Shown here: positions 6,801 to 13,504 of the stretch, one piece after another | Layout of the letters: the number at the start of each line of letters is the position of its first letter | How positions within the stretch are numbered: the first letter of the stretch is position 1 | From: an uncultured Saprospiraceae bacterium | GTDB lineage: Bacteria; Bacteroidota; Bacteroidia; Chitinophagales; Saprospiraceae | Length of the DNA stretch: 13,887 bases | Assembly (NCBI GenBank): GCA_937959095.1 | Contig: CALGLY010000844.1 | Location: 1 to 13,887 of the forward strand | Direction of reading: 5' to 3' | Notes under the pieces: generated by a model | Database searches by the model: none | What the model was told of the DNA's origin: nothing | The model's input: only the letters and a program-made list of their open reading frames with translations | Translations under genes and position numbers: made by a program

Positions 6801-7670
6801 TTTTCTATAGAACATAGCGATGAGGCATACCACTTTTATGCGGTAGAACGCTTGGATGATGGACATGAAATTCATGTAAAAATAAGTATTCAAACAGGTA
6901 CTATTTTGTTCGATTTTGGTGGCACTTCTGAGCTACATCCACGCAATTTAAATGCAAATTTATCTATCGTGCATAGCGTGATTATGTATGTACTACGCTT
7001 GCTTTGTGAAGAAGATATTCCGCTGAATGAAGGCTTGATGCAAAACGTCCACCTGCACCTTCCGAGTAGCTTTTTAAATCCTTATTTTGAAGAAGACCCT
7101 GCGCTTTGTCCAGCAGTAGTAGGCGGCAATACAGAAGTTAGTCAACGCCTGACCGATACCTTGCTGAAAGCATTTGGATTGGCGGCATGTAGTCAAGGAA
7201 CGATGAATAATTTGCTTTTCGGAAATGCAAACTTTGGCTATTATGAAACGATATGTGGCGGCACGGGTGCAGGTATAGGTTTTCATGGACATTCGGCAGT
7301 ACATCAGCACATGACGAATACCAAAATTACTGACCCTGAAGAGTTGGAGCGGCGCTATCCGGTGCGTTTGCATCGCTTCGAAGTGCGCGAAAATTCGGGA
7401 GGACAAGGCAAGTGGCAGGGCGGGGATGGCGTAGTACGAGAATTAGAATTCTTGGAGGGTGTAGAGATCACCATTATTTCTCAGCATAGAGTAGAAGCCC
7501 CCTATGGACTGCAAGGAGGAATGGCAGCTAAAATAGGCAAGCAATTCCTTATTCGGAAAAATGGGAAACAAGAAGATTTGGCTGGTATAGATAGTTGTGC
7601 ATGCGCCAAAGGCGATAAAATAATTATTGAAACACCAGGTGGTGGCGGTGCAGGAGCGGTGGAAAAGTGA
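3876..7670 (+). CDS. oplaH: 5-oxoprolinase (ATP-hydrolysing), fused HyuA-HyuB
   Basis: This 1264-residue cytosolic enzyme is expected to hydrolyse 5-oxo-L-proline to L-glutamate with ATP, as in pyroglutamate and glutathione salvage. The N-terminal HyuA half shows the phosphate-binding DTGGTFTD (9-16), GTTKGTNALLERKG (138-151), a second nucleotide motif FDMGGTSTD (349-357), GPESAGAHPGPACYG (406-420) and FGGAGGLHAC (510-519). The HyuB half begins near residue 739 and carries RTAFSVNIKDRLDFSCAL, NAPHIPVHLG, the NHP(K)YGGSHLPD stretch, MTNTKITDPEELE, and a Gly-rich end TPGGGG. Order and length match the single-chain eukaryotic-type enzyme (about 1290 residues), not the split HyuA/HyuB or PxpABC systems. 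Compared with the human-type sequence there are roughly 60 extra residues before residue 137. The start ATG at 3876 lies immediately before the DTGGTFTD domain. The related N-methylhydantoinase and acetophenone carboxylase are less likely because the two halves are fused and the whole length resembles OPLAH. Confidence 0.93.
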   Translation: MKKWQIWIDTGGTFTDCIAISPKGKKRRAKVLSSGKLRGALLQKIAPKTFQFEQNWRIKKDIFKGYTLRLLDKSRKTRRVQKVDFKEGIIYLKKDIALSGIIDFELTAFEEAPILAARIVTKTPLKEGLPTLDLRLGTTKGTNALLERKGAKTALLVTKGFKDLLRIGTQQRPHLFQLNIPEKQALYDIVIEVEERLNAQGEVLQVLSAREIQRIMQELKEHKIEAVAIGLMHAYRNSIHESRLFEALSIAGFPSISCSSLLTSAIKLLPRTTTALVNAYLDPIFELYLNNIKNQLNEQSSLKVMSSSGGLMDAAHFQPKDSLLSGPAGGIVGAATIAKDLGYSNIITFDMGGTSTDTARYDGSYDYDFETQVGDAKMLAPTLAIETVAAGGGSICSFDGAKLSVGPESAGAHPGPACYGAGGPLTITDVNLLLGKLDASAMGIPIRKKAAQTALNVLRARMIKETGESITNKALLEGLEQIANEKMADAIRKISVVKGFDPKDYNLLVFGGAGGLHACKIAELLGIQRIILPYDGGLLSAYGMGMAKVERFAEQQVIQPLQEVKKTIEGKLINLQEKATQDLLKEGFHIESIHVKHRYAYLRFIGQNNTLEVPYSEAVAKDFKEKYTQLFGYSPDNLGIEVESLKVIVAAENELNKSNPTPPILLPMEDKVVLPSNTDEEATKVYHWEKLPKGARIEGAAILLNASSTTYIKEGWTLEIKDNRNAILEQNQQNHQLIDPRINNQKAIQLELFTNRFRSIAEEMGAQLQRTAFSVNIKDRLDFSCALLDAEAELLVNAPHIPVHLGSLGICARLILEQFPLTKGDVIITNHPKYGGSHLPDVTLLSAVFSDEDKLIGYVINRAHHAEIGGKRPGSMPPDATKLVEEGVVIPPTYLVKKGKVAWETVENLLTKSPYPTRALAENIADIKAALASLRAGTEKLQALAKRHSLQSVHRYMKLLKRSAQTALQAALEQRFSIEHSDEAYHFYAVERLDDGHEIHVKISIQTGTILFDFGGTSELHPRNLNANLSIVHSVIMYVLRLLCEEDIPLNEGLMQNVHLHLPSSFLNPYFEEDPALCPAVVGGNTEVSQRLTDTLLKAFGLAACSQGTMNNLLFGNANFGYYETICGGTGAGIGFHGHSAVHQHMTNTKITDPEELERRYPVRLHRFEVRENSGGQGKWQGGDGVVRELEFLEGVEITIISQHRVEAPYGLQGGMAAKIGKQFLIRKNGKQEDLAGIDSCACAKGDKIIIETPGGGGAGAVEK

Positions 7671-8027
7671 TATAATTGGGGGATAAAAAAGATTAATCGA
7701 TTGATTTATTAATATAATTAAAATATTTAATATCTTGTGCCTGTACTCATTGTGAACAACAATAAACCACCCTACCTTTGAGGTAAAAAATGTATAGTAT
7801 TGTGAAAGCATACTAGTAAGGCAAATTATTCACTTAACTTGTCTAATACGTTTATAAAATTGCCCTAATTTCCAAAGAATAAAGTTATACTATTTTGAAA
7901 AGTGCATATATTAGCAAAACCTGATTTTTTTTCGTCCTTTTTAATAGAACCGAACATAATAACGTTTTTTTACACGTTCCTTAAATTCTATTTTTAGATA
8001 GAAAAGGGTACTTTACAACTTCCGAGT
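7671..8027. other. Gene-free gap before the histidine kinase
   Basis: This 357-bp AT-rich stretch contains a good promoter candidate (7750-7780) and a small hairpin (TTCTAT at 7986-7991, ATAGAA at 7998-8003) about 25 bp before the kinase ATG. No clear terminator follows the oxoprolinase stop at 7670, only AT-rich sequence with short palindromes. No gene or RNA gene is recognisable. Confidence 0.6.
7750..7785 (+). promoter_or_regulatory. Bacteroidota-type promoter for the histidine kinase, with overlapping dyad
   Basis: TTG at 7750-7752 and TACCTTTG at 7773-7780 are 20 bp apart. This matches the TTTG/TTG - N19-21 - TAnnTTTG layout of the phylum's primary sigma factor. The -7 box lies in a small perfect dyad, TACCT-TTG-AGGTA (7773-7785), which could be an operator. 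Transcription would begin near 7787, giving a leader of about 240 bases. Confidence 0.55.
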
Positions 8028-9596
8028 ATGTGCTTGGTGATGGTATTGAATAATGTAAACACCATGCAGAGTTGTTTATTAAAATTAATTGAAAAAAGTT
8101 CTCTGATTTATACCTGCAATGAGCATGGTATGGGAGACTTAGTGTTTTGTGGTGAAGAACTGCAAGAAATAACAGGTTATGTCTTAGAAGAACTGAAACA
8201 ACTTCCTAATAATTGGCTTTCCATTATACACCCTGATGATAAAATGGATGTGCTCAAAGTACGTCAACTTCTTTTAGTTCAACCTCTTCGTGAAACAGAA
8301 CAGACTTACCGTATCATTACTAAAAGTAATACAATCCGAATTATTCGAGAGCGTGCTTGCATGGATATAAATGTAGAAGAACAGCAAGAGGTTACATGCA
8401 TCATGACCGATATTACAGGAGATGTGAGTAACCAAGTGAAACATCATGTACTGGAAAGTGAAACGCGCTATCGGTCGCTGTTTGAGCATTCGCCTATCGG
8501 GATGCTTATTATAGATATTGATGATACAAAACGGGCGATAGCGACAAATCCTAAATGGATGGAATTCATGAAATCGGACATGAATACTATTATGAATGCC
8601 AATATGCTTGAATTTAGTCCAGAGTTTCAACCTAATGGCGAACTATCAAGTACACAATTAGGAGAGATACTAGCAGAATATCGAACTAAGCGGGAAGCAA
8701 TATCTTTTGAGTGGCAGTTCAAAGATAGAGAAGATCGTCTCCGGGATATGCAAGTCAAGTTTTATCCTATCGTGGTAGATGGTAAAGAACAAACCATCAT
8801 GTTTTCCAACGATATTACCCAACTAAAAAAGACAGAACGTGCTTTGCGAGCAGCCCTTGAAAAAGCCCAAGAAAGCGATAACCTCAAGTCAGCATTTATG
8901 GCAAATTTCTCGCATGAAATTCGCACACCTTTGAATAGCGTTACAGGCTTTTCGGAAATGCTAGGACTTTCTGATTTAGATGATGCAGAACGTAAAAGTT
9001 TCGTTGAGCTTATTAAGCAAAATGTGGATGGCTTATTAGTAACAATAGAAGAGATTATTGAAATTTCTAAGATAGAAGCAGGACAACTTACTTTTCAGTA
9101 TACTCTTGTGAAACCTGCCGAAATATGCCGAATGGTCTATCATATCAATAGACTAAAAAGTGTAAATAAAGGCATCCAATTTAAGTTTGCTTTAAGTGAT
9201 TCAGATTGCACTATTTCCATAAATACAGATAGAGGAAAACTGCTTTACATTTTGAATCACTTAATAGATAATGCTATTAAATTCACAACAGAAGGAAAGG
9301 TAGATTTTGGATATACTACTTCAGATGACCATATCGAATTTGTGATACGAGATACAGGCAAAGGAATAGAAGAAGAGAATCAAGCAGCGATATTCCAGAG
9401 TTTTCGACAATTAGAAAATCCCTACACCAAAGAACATGCTGGACTAGGGCTCGGGCTACCTGTGATAAAAGGGTACGTAGAGGGCCTACATGGCACTATC
9501 CGCTTTGAATCTACGATAGGAGAGGGAACAACCTTCTTTATTAAACTGCCACTAGATAGCTCAATAGTACCCCACGAAGTGCCTAAAAATAGCTAG
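8028..9596 (+). CDS. Cytosolic PAS-PAS sensor histidine kinase
   Basis: The 522-residue protein has no membrane segment. Two PAS-like domains come first (about 15-132 and 144-266; the second begins with the typical ETRYRSLFEHSPIGM). A short coiled linker (266-285) leads to a HisKA domain with FSHEIRTPLN and phospho-acceptor His296. The HATPase_c domain shows the N box with NAIKFT near 415-420, the G1 box DTGKGIEE (442-449), the F box FQSFRQ and the G2 box GLGLGLP (472-478). All residues needed for autophosphorylation appear present. It should pass phosphate to a response regulator, but no receiver domain is attached and no regulator gene is nearby, so it is an orphan here. The signal is presumably a soluble ligand, redox state or light sensed by PAS; no cofactor-binding residue is obvious. 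The start could be the ATG at 8028, 8040 or 8064. The gene overlaps the convergent PolX gene by 14 bp. Confidence 0.92.
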   Translation: MCLVMVLNNVNTMQSCLLKLIEKSSLIYTCNEHGMGDLVFCGEELQEITGYVLEELKQLPNNWLSIIHPDDKMDVLKVRQLLLVQPLRETEQTYRIITKSNTIRIIRERACMDINVEEQQEVTCIMTDITGDVSNQVKHHVLESETRYRSLFEHSPIGMLIIDIDDTKRAIATNPKWMEFMKSDMNTIMNANMLEFSPEFQPNGELSSTQLGEILAEYRTKREAISFEWQFKDREDRLRDMQVKFYPIVVDGKEQTIMFSNDITQLKKTERALRAALEKAQESDNLKSAFMANFSHEIRTPLNSVTGFSEMLGLSDLDDAERKSFVELIKQNVDGLLVTIEEIIEISKIEAGQLTFQYTLVKPAEICRMVYHINRLKSVNKGIQFKFALSDSDCTISINTDRGKLLYILNHLIDNAIKFTTEGKVDFGYTTSDDHIEFVIRDTGKGIEEENQAAIFQSFRQLENPYTKEHAGLGLGLPVIKGYVEGLHGTIRFESTIGEGTTFFIKLPLDSSIVPHEVPKNS

Positions 9597-11229
9597 AAAA
9601 CTCCTCCCTCGATAATACATTCAAACAATCTTCGGCACTTAAGCCCCCTTTGCGCGCTGCTGCTACACCGAAGGTAATATCATGAATTCCTTGCTTGCTG
9701 TGTGCATCTGGATTGATGGCAATTTTCACTCCTTTTTCTATTGCATAAGGAATCCATGTCCAATCCAAATCAAGCCGATAAGGATTCGCATTTAGTTCAA
9801 TCACTACGTTATTCGCAGCACAGGCATCTATCACTTTCTTGTGGTCTATTGGATAGCCTTTGCGAGAGAGCAGCAGTCGTCCTGTCGGGTGTCCAAGTAT
9901 ATTGGTGTATGGATTTTCGATAGCGGTGAGGAGGCGTTGTGTTGCTTTTGCCTCATCCATTTTAAGATTGGAATGGACAGATGCAATAATAAAATCGAAT
10001 TGTTTCAGAATATCTTCTTCATAATCGAGCCTGCCATCCGATAGAATATCACTTTCAATGCCTTTGAAAATTTTGAAAGGCGCGAGTTCTTTATTGAGTT
10101 GGTCGATAGCTTCCCATTGCTCATAGAGGCGTTCTACTTTTAGCCCATTCGCATAAAAAGCAGCTTTAGAATGATCGGTGATGCCGATGTATTCGTAGCC
10201 TAACTCCTTGGCGTAAGTAGCCATATCGAGTAGGCTATTTTGTCCATCGCTATAAGTAGTATGGGTGTGCAAGACTCCTTTGATGTCGGTCTCTTCTATA
10301 AGTGTAGGAAGTTGATGTTGGCGAGCGGCTTCTAAAGCCCAATCTTGTTCTCGGAGTTCTGGGGAAATAAAAGGTAGTTCTAGCTTTTCGAAGATGGATG
10401 TCTCCTTGTACGAGTAAAAATCAATGCTTTCATATGGTTTTAGGAGAGTTCTCACGAAAGCAGAACTACCTGTCGATTCTAATAATCGAATTCCAATTTC
10501 CTGCTTTGGGCAGGTAATTATTCGTACAGGAACTTGATAATTGTCAAATCTTACTTCAAAGATGCTATTTTCTTTATTAAGTTGCACGATTTTTTCACCA
10601 AAATTTGACAAAACATCCCCATTTTCACTTAGAATGACACTTATTTTCGACAAAACAGGGCACTTCCTTCGCACTTCGCCCGTCAAATAGACTTCGGAGG
10701 CTGGAAATTGAACTTTTAGATATTCCACCAATTCTTCTGCAATAGGAGCTACCCTAGCATAGTGAAATTGATGCCTCGATTCCTGATAATATTCTAGTTT
10801 TTGCTTGAGATCTTCCTGTGTTTTTTTTCCGAAGCCTTTTAGTTCTACCAAGCGGTTTTCATTTACGGCATACAGCAATTCACCTACACTTTCCACTTCC
10901 AGATCTTGCCATATCGTTCGTATCTTTTTTGCACCTAATCCTTTAATTTGGAGCAGTTCTTGTATACCTACAGGGGTTTGATCTTTGTAGCGTTCCAAAG
11001 TAGTCATTTGCCCATTATCGAGTAGTTCTCGAATTTTTCCATGAATTGCTTTCCCCACGCCTGGTATTGCACCTATCGCTGTATCTTCCATATCTGCGAG
11101 TGCATCATCGAGGCTACGCAGTTTTCGATACGCACTCTGGTAAGATCGAATCTTGAATTTATTTTCTCCATGCAATTCCATCAAACCACCAAGTAGTTGA
11201 AAGGCATTCGCTATTTCTTTATTGGTCAT
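9583..11229 (-). CDS. polX: PolX-like protein with degenerate polymerase palm and intact PHP phosphoesterase domain
   Basis: The 548-residue length suits bacterial PolX (about 570). In order it has an N-terminal HhH region (IPGVGK 55-60, IKGLGAKK 95-102, LKGFGKKT 130-137), a Pol beta-like nucleotidyltransferase region (about 160-300) and a C-terminal PHP domain (about 316-540). The PHP metal ligands look complete: HTH 321-323, D328, DH 352-353, E392, H419, H447, D508 and H510. In the family this domain gives 3'-5' exonuclease or phosphoesterase activity. The palm keeps G184 and RR 187-188, but the GDxD catalytic motif is replaced by SKIS (194-197). The third Asp, expected near VPVRI, is Arg236. 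DNA polymerisation is therefore unlikely, while DNA binding by HhH and hydrolysis by PHP may remain. It follows the EEP gene by 35 bp, suggesting co-transcription, and meets the kinase gene tail to tail. Confidence 0.92.
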   Translation of the reverse strand: MTNKEIANAFQLLGGLMELHGENKFKIRSYQSAYRKLRSLDDALADMEDTAIGAIPGVGKAIHGKIRELLDNGQMTTLERYKDQTPVGIQELLQIKGLGAKKIRTIWQDLEVESVGELLYAVNENRLVELKGFGKKTQEDLKQKLEYYQESRHQFHYARVAPIAEELVEYLKVQFPASEVYLTGEVRRKCPVLSKISVILSENGDVLSNFGEKIVQLNKENSIFEVRFDNYQVPVRIITCPKQEIGIRLLESTGSSAFVRTLLKPYESIDFYSYKETSIFEKLELPFISPELREQDWALEAARQHQLPTLIEETDIKGVLHTHTTYSDGQNSLLDMATYAKELGYEYIGITDHSKAAFYANGLKVERLYEQWEAIDQLNKELAPFKIFKGIESDILSDGRLDYEEDILKQFDFIIASVHSNLKMDEAKATQRLLTAIENPYTNILGHPTGRLLLSRKGYPIDHKKVIDACAANNVVIELNANPYRLDLDWTWIPYAIEKGVKIAINPDAHSKQGIHDITFGVAAARKGGLSAEDCLNVLSREEFSSYF

Positions 11230-11264
11230 AATTTAGTGTGTGAAATAGATGTAATACTAAAATC

Positions 11265-12338
11265 CTACCATCTAATATCTGTTAGAACAGGATAGTGATC
11301 CGAATAATTGTTTTGTCGCTGTGTTTGATGAGCTAGTATAGTAAATCGAGGTGAAAGCAAGATATAATCAATTCGCAAAAACGGCAAACTTCCTGAAAAA
11401 GTAGTACCGATGCCGCGCCCTTTTGTCTGAAAACTATCTTGTAATCCTTTTGCTATCTGCCGATAGGCGAAGGATTGTGGAACATCATTGAAATCGCCAC
11501 ATACAATAACAGGATGCGGGCAGCGTCGGATATGTTCGCCTAATTTCTGAGATTGTTCGGCGCGAATTTGAGCAGACCGCTTATAACCAGCAAACATTCC
11601 TCGGACTTTTTGCCAAGTTTCTTTTTCTCGAAAATTGCCTTCTTCTGCTACTTCATTGGCAATATTAGTAATTTGATTTGACTGGAGGTGGGTAGCATAT
11701 ATACGTACCAACTTTTTCTCAATTGTTATATCGGCATATAAGGCACCATTTTCTTGCTTTCCTAAGGCTATATTGGAAGTATTACTTATTGGATATTTAG
11801 ATAAAATAACTAAGCCTCTTTTTTTTTCTTTATAGATGTGAAATCCTTCTGCTAGAAGTTGGTTCTGTAGTTTTTCGAAGCTTACATTCCGATGATGAAA
11901 TTCTTGAAAGGCTGCTACATCTACTTTTTGAGTCTGAAGGTATTCTAGAAATTCATCGACATTAAATTTAGCATGTCCTTTCTTATTTTGGGTTGTATTA
12001 AATTTATAAGCACCTTGCATATTGAAAGAAAGGATACGCAGCGATGTACTACTAGGTGTAGCGGTAGAATAGTTTATATTTTTAGTCAATAAAGACCACC
12101 CTAAGAGGATGCAAGCTGCCGAAAAAAGGAAATACCAATGTCGTTTATTTAACCAATAAAGGACAAACCCTAAATGCACAATAACCAACATCGGATAGAT
12201 AAGCCCTAATAAAGAAACAGGCCAAAGCACACTATTCGGATTGATGATAGGTGATAGATAAGAAAGAAAAGTAATAATAATGAGAAGGACATTAGCCCAA
12301 CGAAGAAGAAATGTTACTGATTGTTGCACGGTTCGCAT
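11265..12338 (-). CDS. Endonuclease/exonuclease/phosphatase (EEP) family protein with N-terminal membrane domain
   Basis: The 357-residue protein has three predicted membrane helices (about 10-30, 37-62 and 66-84) followed by an EEP domain (DNase I-like fold) from about residue 100 to the end. Expected active-site residues are visible: Asn106 (SFNMQG), Glu146 (FQEF), His217 (ATHLQS), Asp282 and Asn284 (GDFND), Asp324 (RIDYI) and the final Asp347-His348 (SDHYP). The fold cleaves phosphodiester or phosphate ester bonds of nucleic acids or phosphoinositide-like lipids with Mg2+; the substrate cannot be decided. If the topology is simple, the catalytic domain faces one side of the inner membrane as a tethered hydrolase. 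It lies between the rhomboid gene and the PolX-like gene on the same strand. A 19-bp hairpin ends 11 bp before its ATG at 12338, so its translation or transcription may be controlled there. Confidence 0.9.
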   Translation of the reverse strand: MRTVQQSVTFLLRWANVLLIIITFLSYLSPIINPNSVLWPVSLLGLIYPMLVIVHLGFVLYWLNKRHWYFLFSAACILLGWSLLTKNINYSTATPSSTSLRILSFNMQGAYKFNTTQNKKGHAKFNVDEFLEYLQTQKVDVAAFQEFHHRNVSFEKLQNQLLAEGFHIYKEKKRGLVILSKYPISNTSNIALGKQENGALYADITIEKKLVRIYATHLQSNQITNIANEVAEEGNFREKETWQKVRGMFAGYKRSAQIRAEQSQKLGEHIRRCPHPVIVCGDFNDVPQSFAYRQIAKGLQDSFQTKGRGIGTTFSGSLPFLRIDYILLSPRFTILAHQTQRQNNYSDHYPVLTDIRW

Positions 12339-12349
12339 CTGTTTATTGC

Positions 12350-12408
12350 TCTAGTGATGGAAGGTAAATCAACTTTTTTTGTTTGTTATTTTACATTCCA
12401 TCACTAGA
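12350..12408 (-). repeat. Hairpin A: 19-bp stem just before the EEP start codon
   Basis: TCTAGTGATGGAAGGTAAA at 12350-12368 pairs with 12390-12408, with one mismatch in 19 and a 21-base loop that is A-rich in the minus-strand RNA. Its base lies 11 bases upstream of the EEP ATG. It could be an attenuator, an RNA-stability element or a translational control stem. There is no T-run after it in the minus direction. Confidence 0.65.
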
Positions 12409-12416
12409 CCATCTAT

Positions 12417-12468
12417 TTAGGGAACGTACAAGAATAAATTGCCTAATTTATTCTTGTACGTTCCCTAA
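12417..12468. repeat. Hairpin B: perfect 24-bp palindrome with 4-base loop
   Basis: The arm at 12417-12440 (begins TTAGGGAACGTACAAG) is perfectly complementary to 12445-12468, with GCCT as the only unpaired bases. A perfect 24-bp stem is very unlikely by chance. It lies between two co-directional genes and may act as a strong bidirectional terminator or processing site, or be a copy of a dispersed palindromic element. No flanking T-run typical of an intrinsic terminator is present. Confidence 0.8.
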
Positions 12469-12505
12469 GTGAAAGCGATTTAATAAATTGAATCGTTTTC
12501 ACTTA
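12466..12505 (-). terminator. Hairpin C: stem directly after the rhomboid stop codon, possible terminator
   Basis: The base after the rhomboid TGA (12506-12508) begins a 15-bp stem, 12491-12505 with 12466-12480. It has one G/A difference (a wobble on one strand) and a 10-base AT-rich loop. It shares three bases with hairpin B. Position suggests a 3'-end or terminator structure for the rhomboid transcript; the lack of a T-run lowers certainty. Confidence 0.5.
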
Positions 12506-13450
12506 TCATTTCTTACTAGCATTGAATAAAAATTCTTTTTCTTCGGTGGATAAGCTCTCGTAGCCTGATTGCTTTATTTTATCCAATATAGAATCTACAC
12601 GCTCTTGATGCGAAAGTTCATCCTTGGTCATCGTATCAGAAACATTATTCGCCTTCGTGCTTCTAGCAAAGCGGCGCTGTCTAGCTTCAGGGTTTTTATA
12701 TGCCATCCGTGGTTTGCGTCGTTCGGCTTTTTTAGGCGATTCGCCTTTGAAGAAATTCTTAATCGCATCAATAAAATTATTTACTGGCAAAGCGAGATCA
12801 TTTCCTTTGCGAAGCTGTGATACAAATAAGGCACCAAAAGCCGCGCCACCTAAATGCGCGAAGCTTCCGCCCGTATTATGTGCAGAAGCAATACCTATTA
12901 AATCTAAAAACACAAGTACTGCAACGATATATTTCAACTTCACATCCCCGATGAAAAGCAGCCGCATGATATAATCGGGTGCAATAGTTCCTGCTGCTAC
13001 TACTATCGCCATCACTGCTCCTGATGCGCCGAGGGCATATTGCCCCATATCTAGGAATTGTGCAGATAGAAAATAGAATAATCCACCGACTAAACCACCG
13101 AGTAAGTATAATGGAAGGATGCGCTGATTACCGATGAAATCGCCAACAATACGCCCAAACCAATAGAGGAATAACATATTCCAAAGCACATGCCACACAC
13201 CTTCGTGCAGAAACATACTCGTGAAGATGCCCCACGGATGTGTCAATACATGAAACCACTCGGAGGACATGCAGAAAAAGTGCAGAAAGTCATTGTACAA
13301 TTCTGGTATTTCACCAGCATTGCCTAAATAAAGGACTAAACGTATTATATTAACAAATACAAATATCGCTGCATTGATAATCACTAAGCGAGTAACCATG
13401 TTACCATAACTAAATTCCCGCTTTATATCTTCCCAAATCGAATCGAACAT
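12506..13450 (-). CDS. Rhomboid-family intramembrane serine protease with cytosolic C-terminal tail
   Basis: The 314-residue membrane protein has about six hydrophobic segments in residues 20-212. Rhomboid hallmarks are visible: HEGVWHVLWN at 82-91 (His82, His87 and Asn91 line the oxyanion region), catalytic Ser143 in GASG, and catalytic His199 in FAHLGGAAFG. The protein should cleave transmembrane helices of client proteins in the inner membrane. After residue 212 comes a charged, Arg/Lys-rich tail (about 235-285) and a small terminal module with RVDSILDKIKQSGYESLS and TEEKEFLF. This is like the C-terminal domain found on many Bacteroidota rhomboids (I believe DUF6576). It follows a second rhomboid gene by 54 bp in the same direction, indicating one operon. 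The ATG at 13450 is the natural start. Confidence 0.92.
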   Translation of the reverse strand: MFDSIWEDIKREFSYGNMVTRLVIINAAIFVFVNIIRLVLYLGNAGEIPELYNDFLHFFCMSSEWFHVLTHPWGIFTSMFLHEGVWHVLWNMLFLYWFGRIVGDFIGNQRILPLYLLGGLVGGLFYFLSAQFLDMGQYALGASGAVMAIVVAAGTIAPDYIMRLLFIGDVKLKYIVAVLVFLDLIGIASAHNTGGSFAHLGGAAFGALFVSQLRKGNDLALPVNNFIDAIKNFFKGESPKKAERRKPRMAYKNPEARQRRFARSTKANNVSDTMTKDELSHQERVDSILDKIKQSGYESLSTEEKEFLFNASKK

Positions 13451-13504
13451 GGGTTTATTTTTTTCATTCTTTTAGCAAATTAGATAGCCTGCAAGTTGTG
13501 CTAC

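Noticed and set aside
2796..7670. Isomerase-like lipoprotein and oxoprolinase as one metabolic pathway operon
   Set aside because: There is a 171-bp gap with repeats and a candidate promoter, one product is exported and the other cytosolic, and no shared substrate is known.
7074..7811. Two minus-strand frames (110 and 122 codons) over the end of the oxoprolinase gene and the following gap
   Set aside because: They are mostly antisense to strongly conserved HyuB coding sequence and have Cys/His-rich, repetitive composition typical of shadow frames.
7790..7816. Eight-codon upstream frame in the kinase leader
   Set aside because: Too short to distinguish from chance and without a ribosome-binding signal.
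8274..8630. 118-codon minus-strand frame inside the histidine kinase gene
   Set aside because: It is antisense to the PAS domains, with no start signal or recognisable motif.
12569..12974. Plus-strand frames of 83 and 116 codons within the rhomboid gene
   Set aside because: They overlap each other and lie antisense to clear rhomboid coding sequence; their content is explained by the reverse of that gene.
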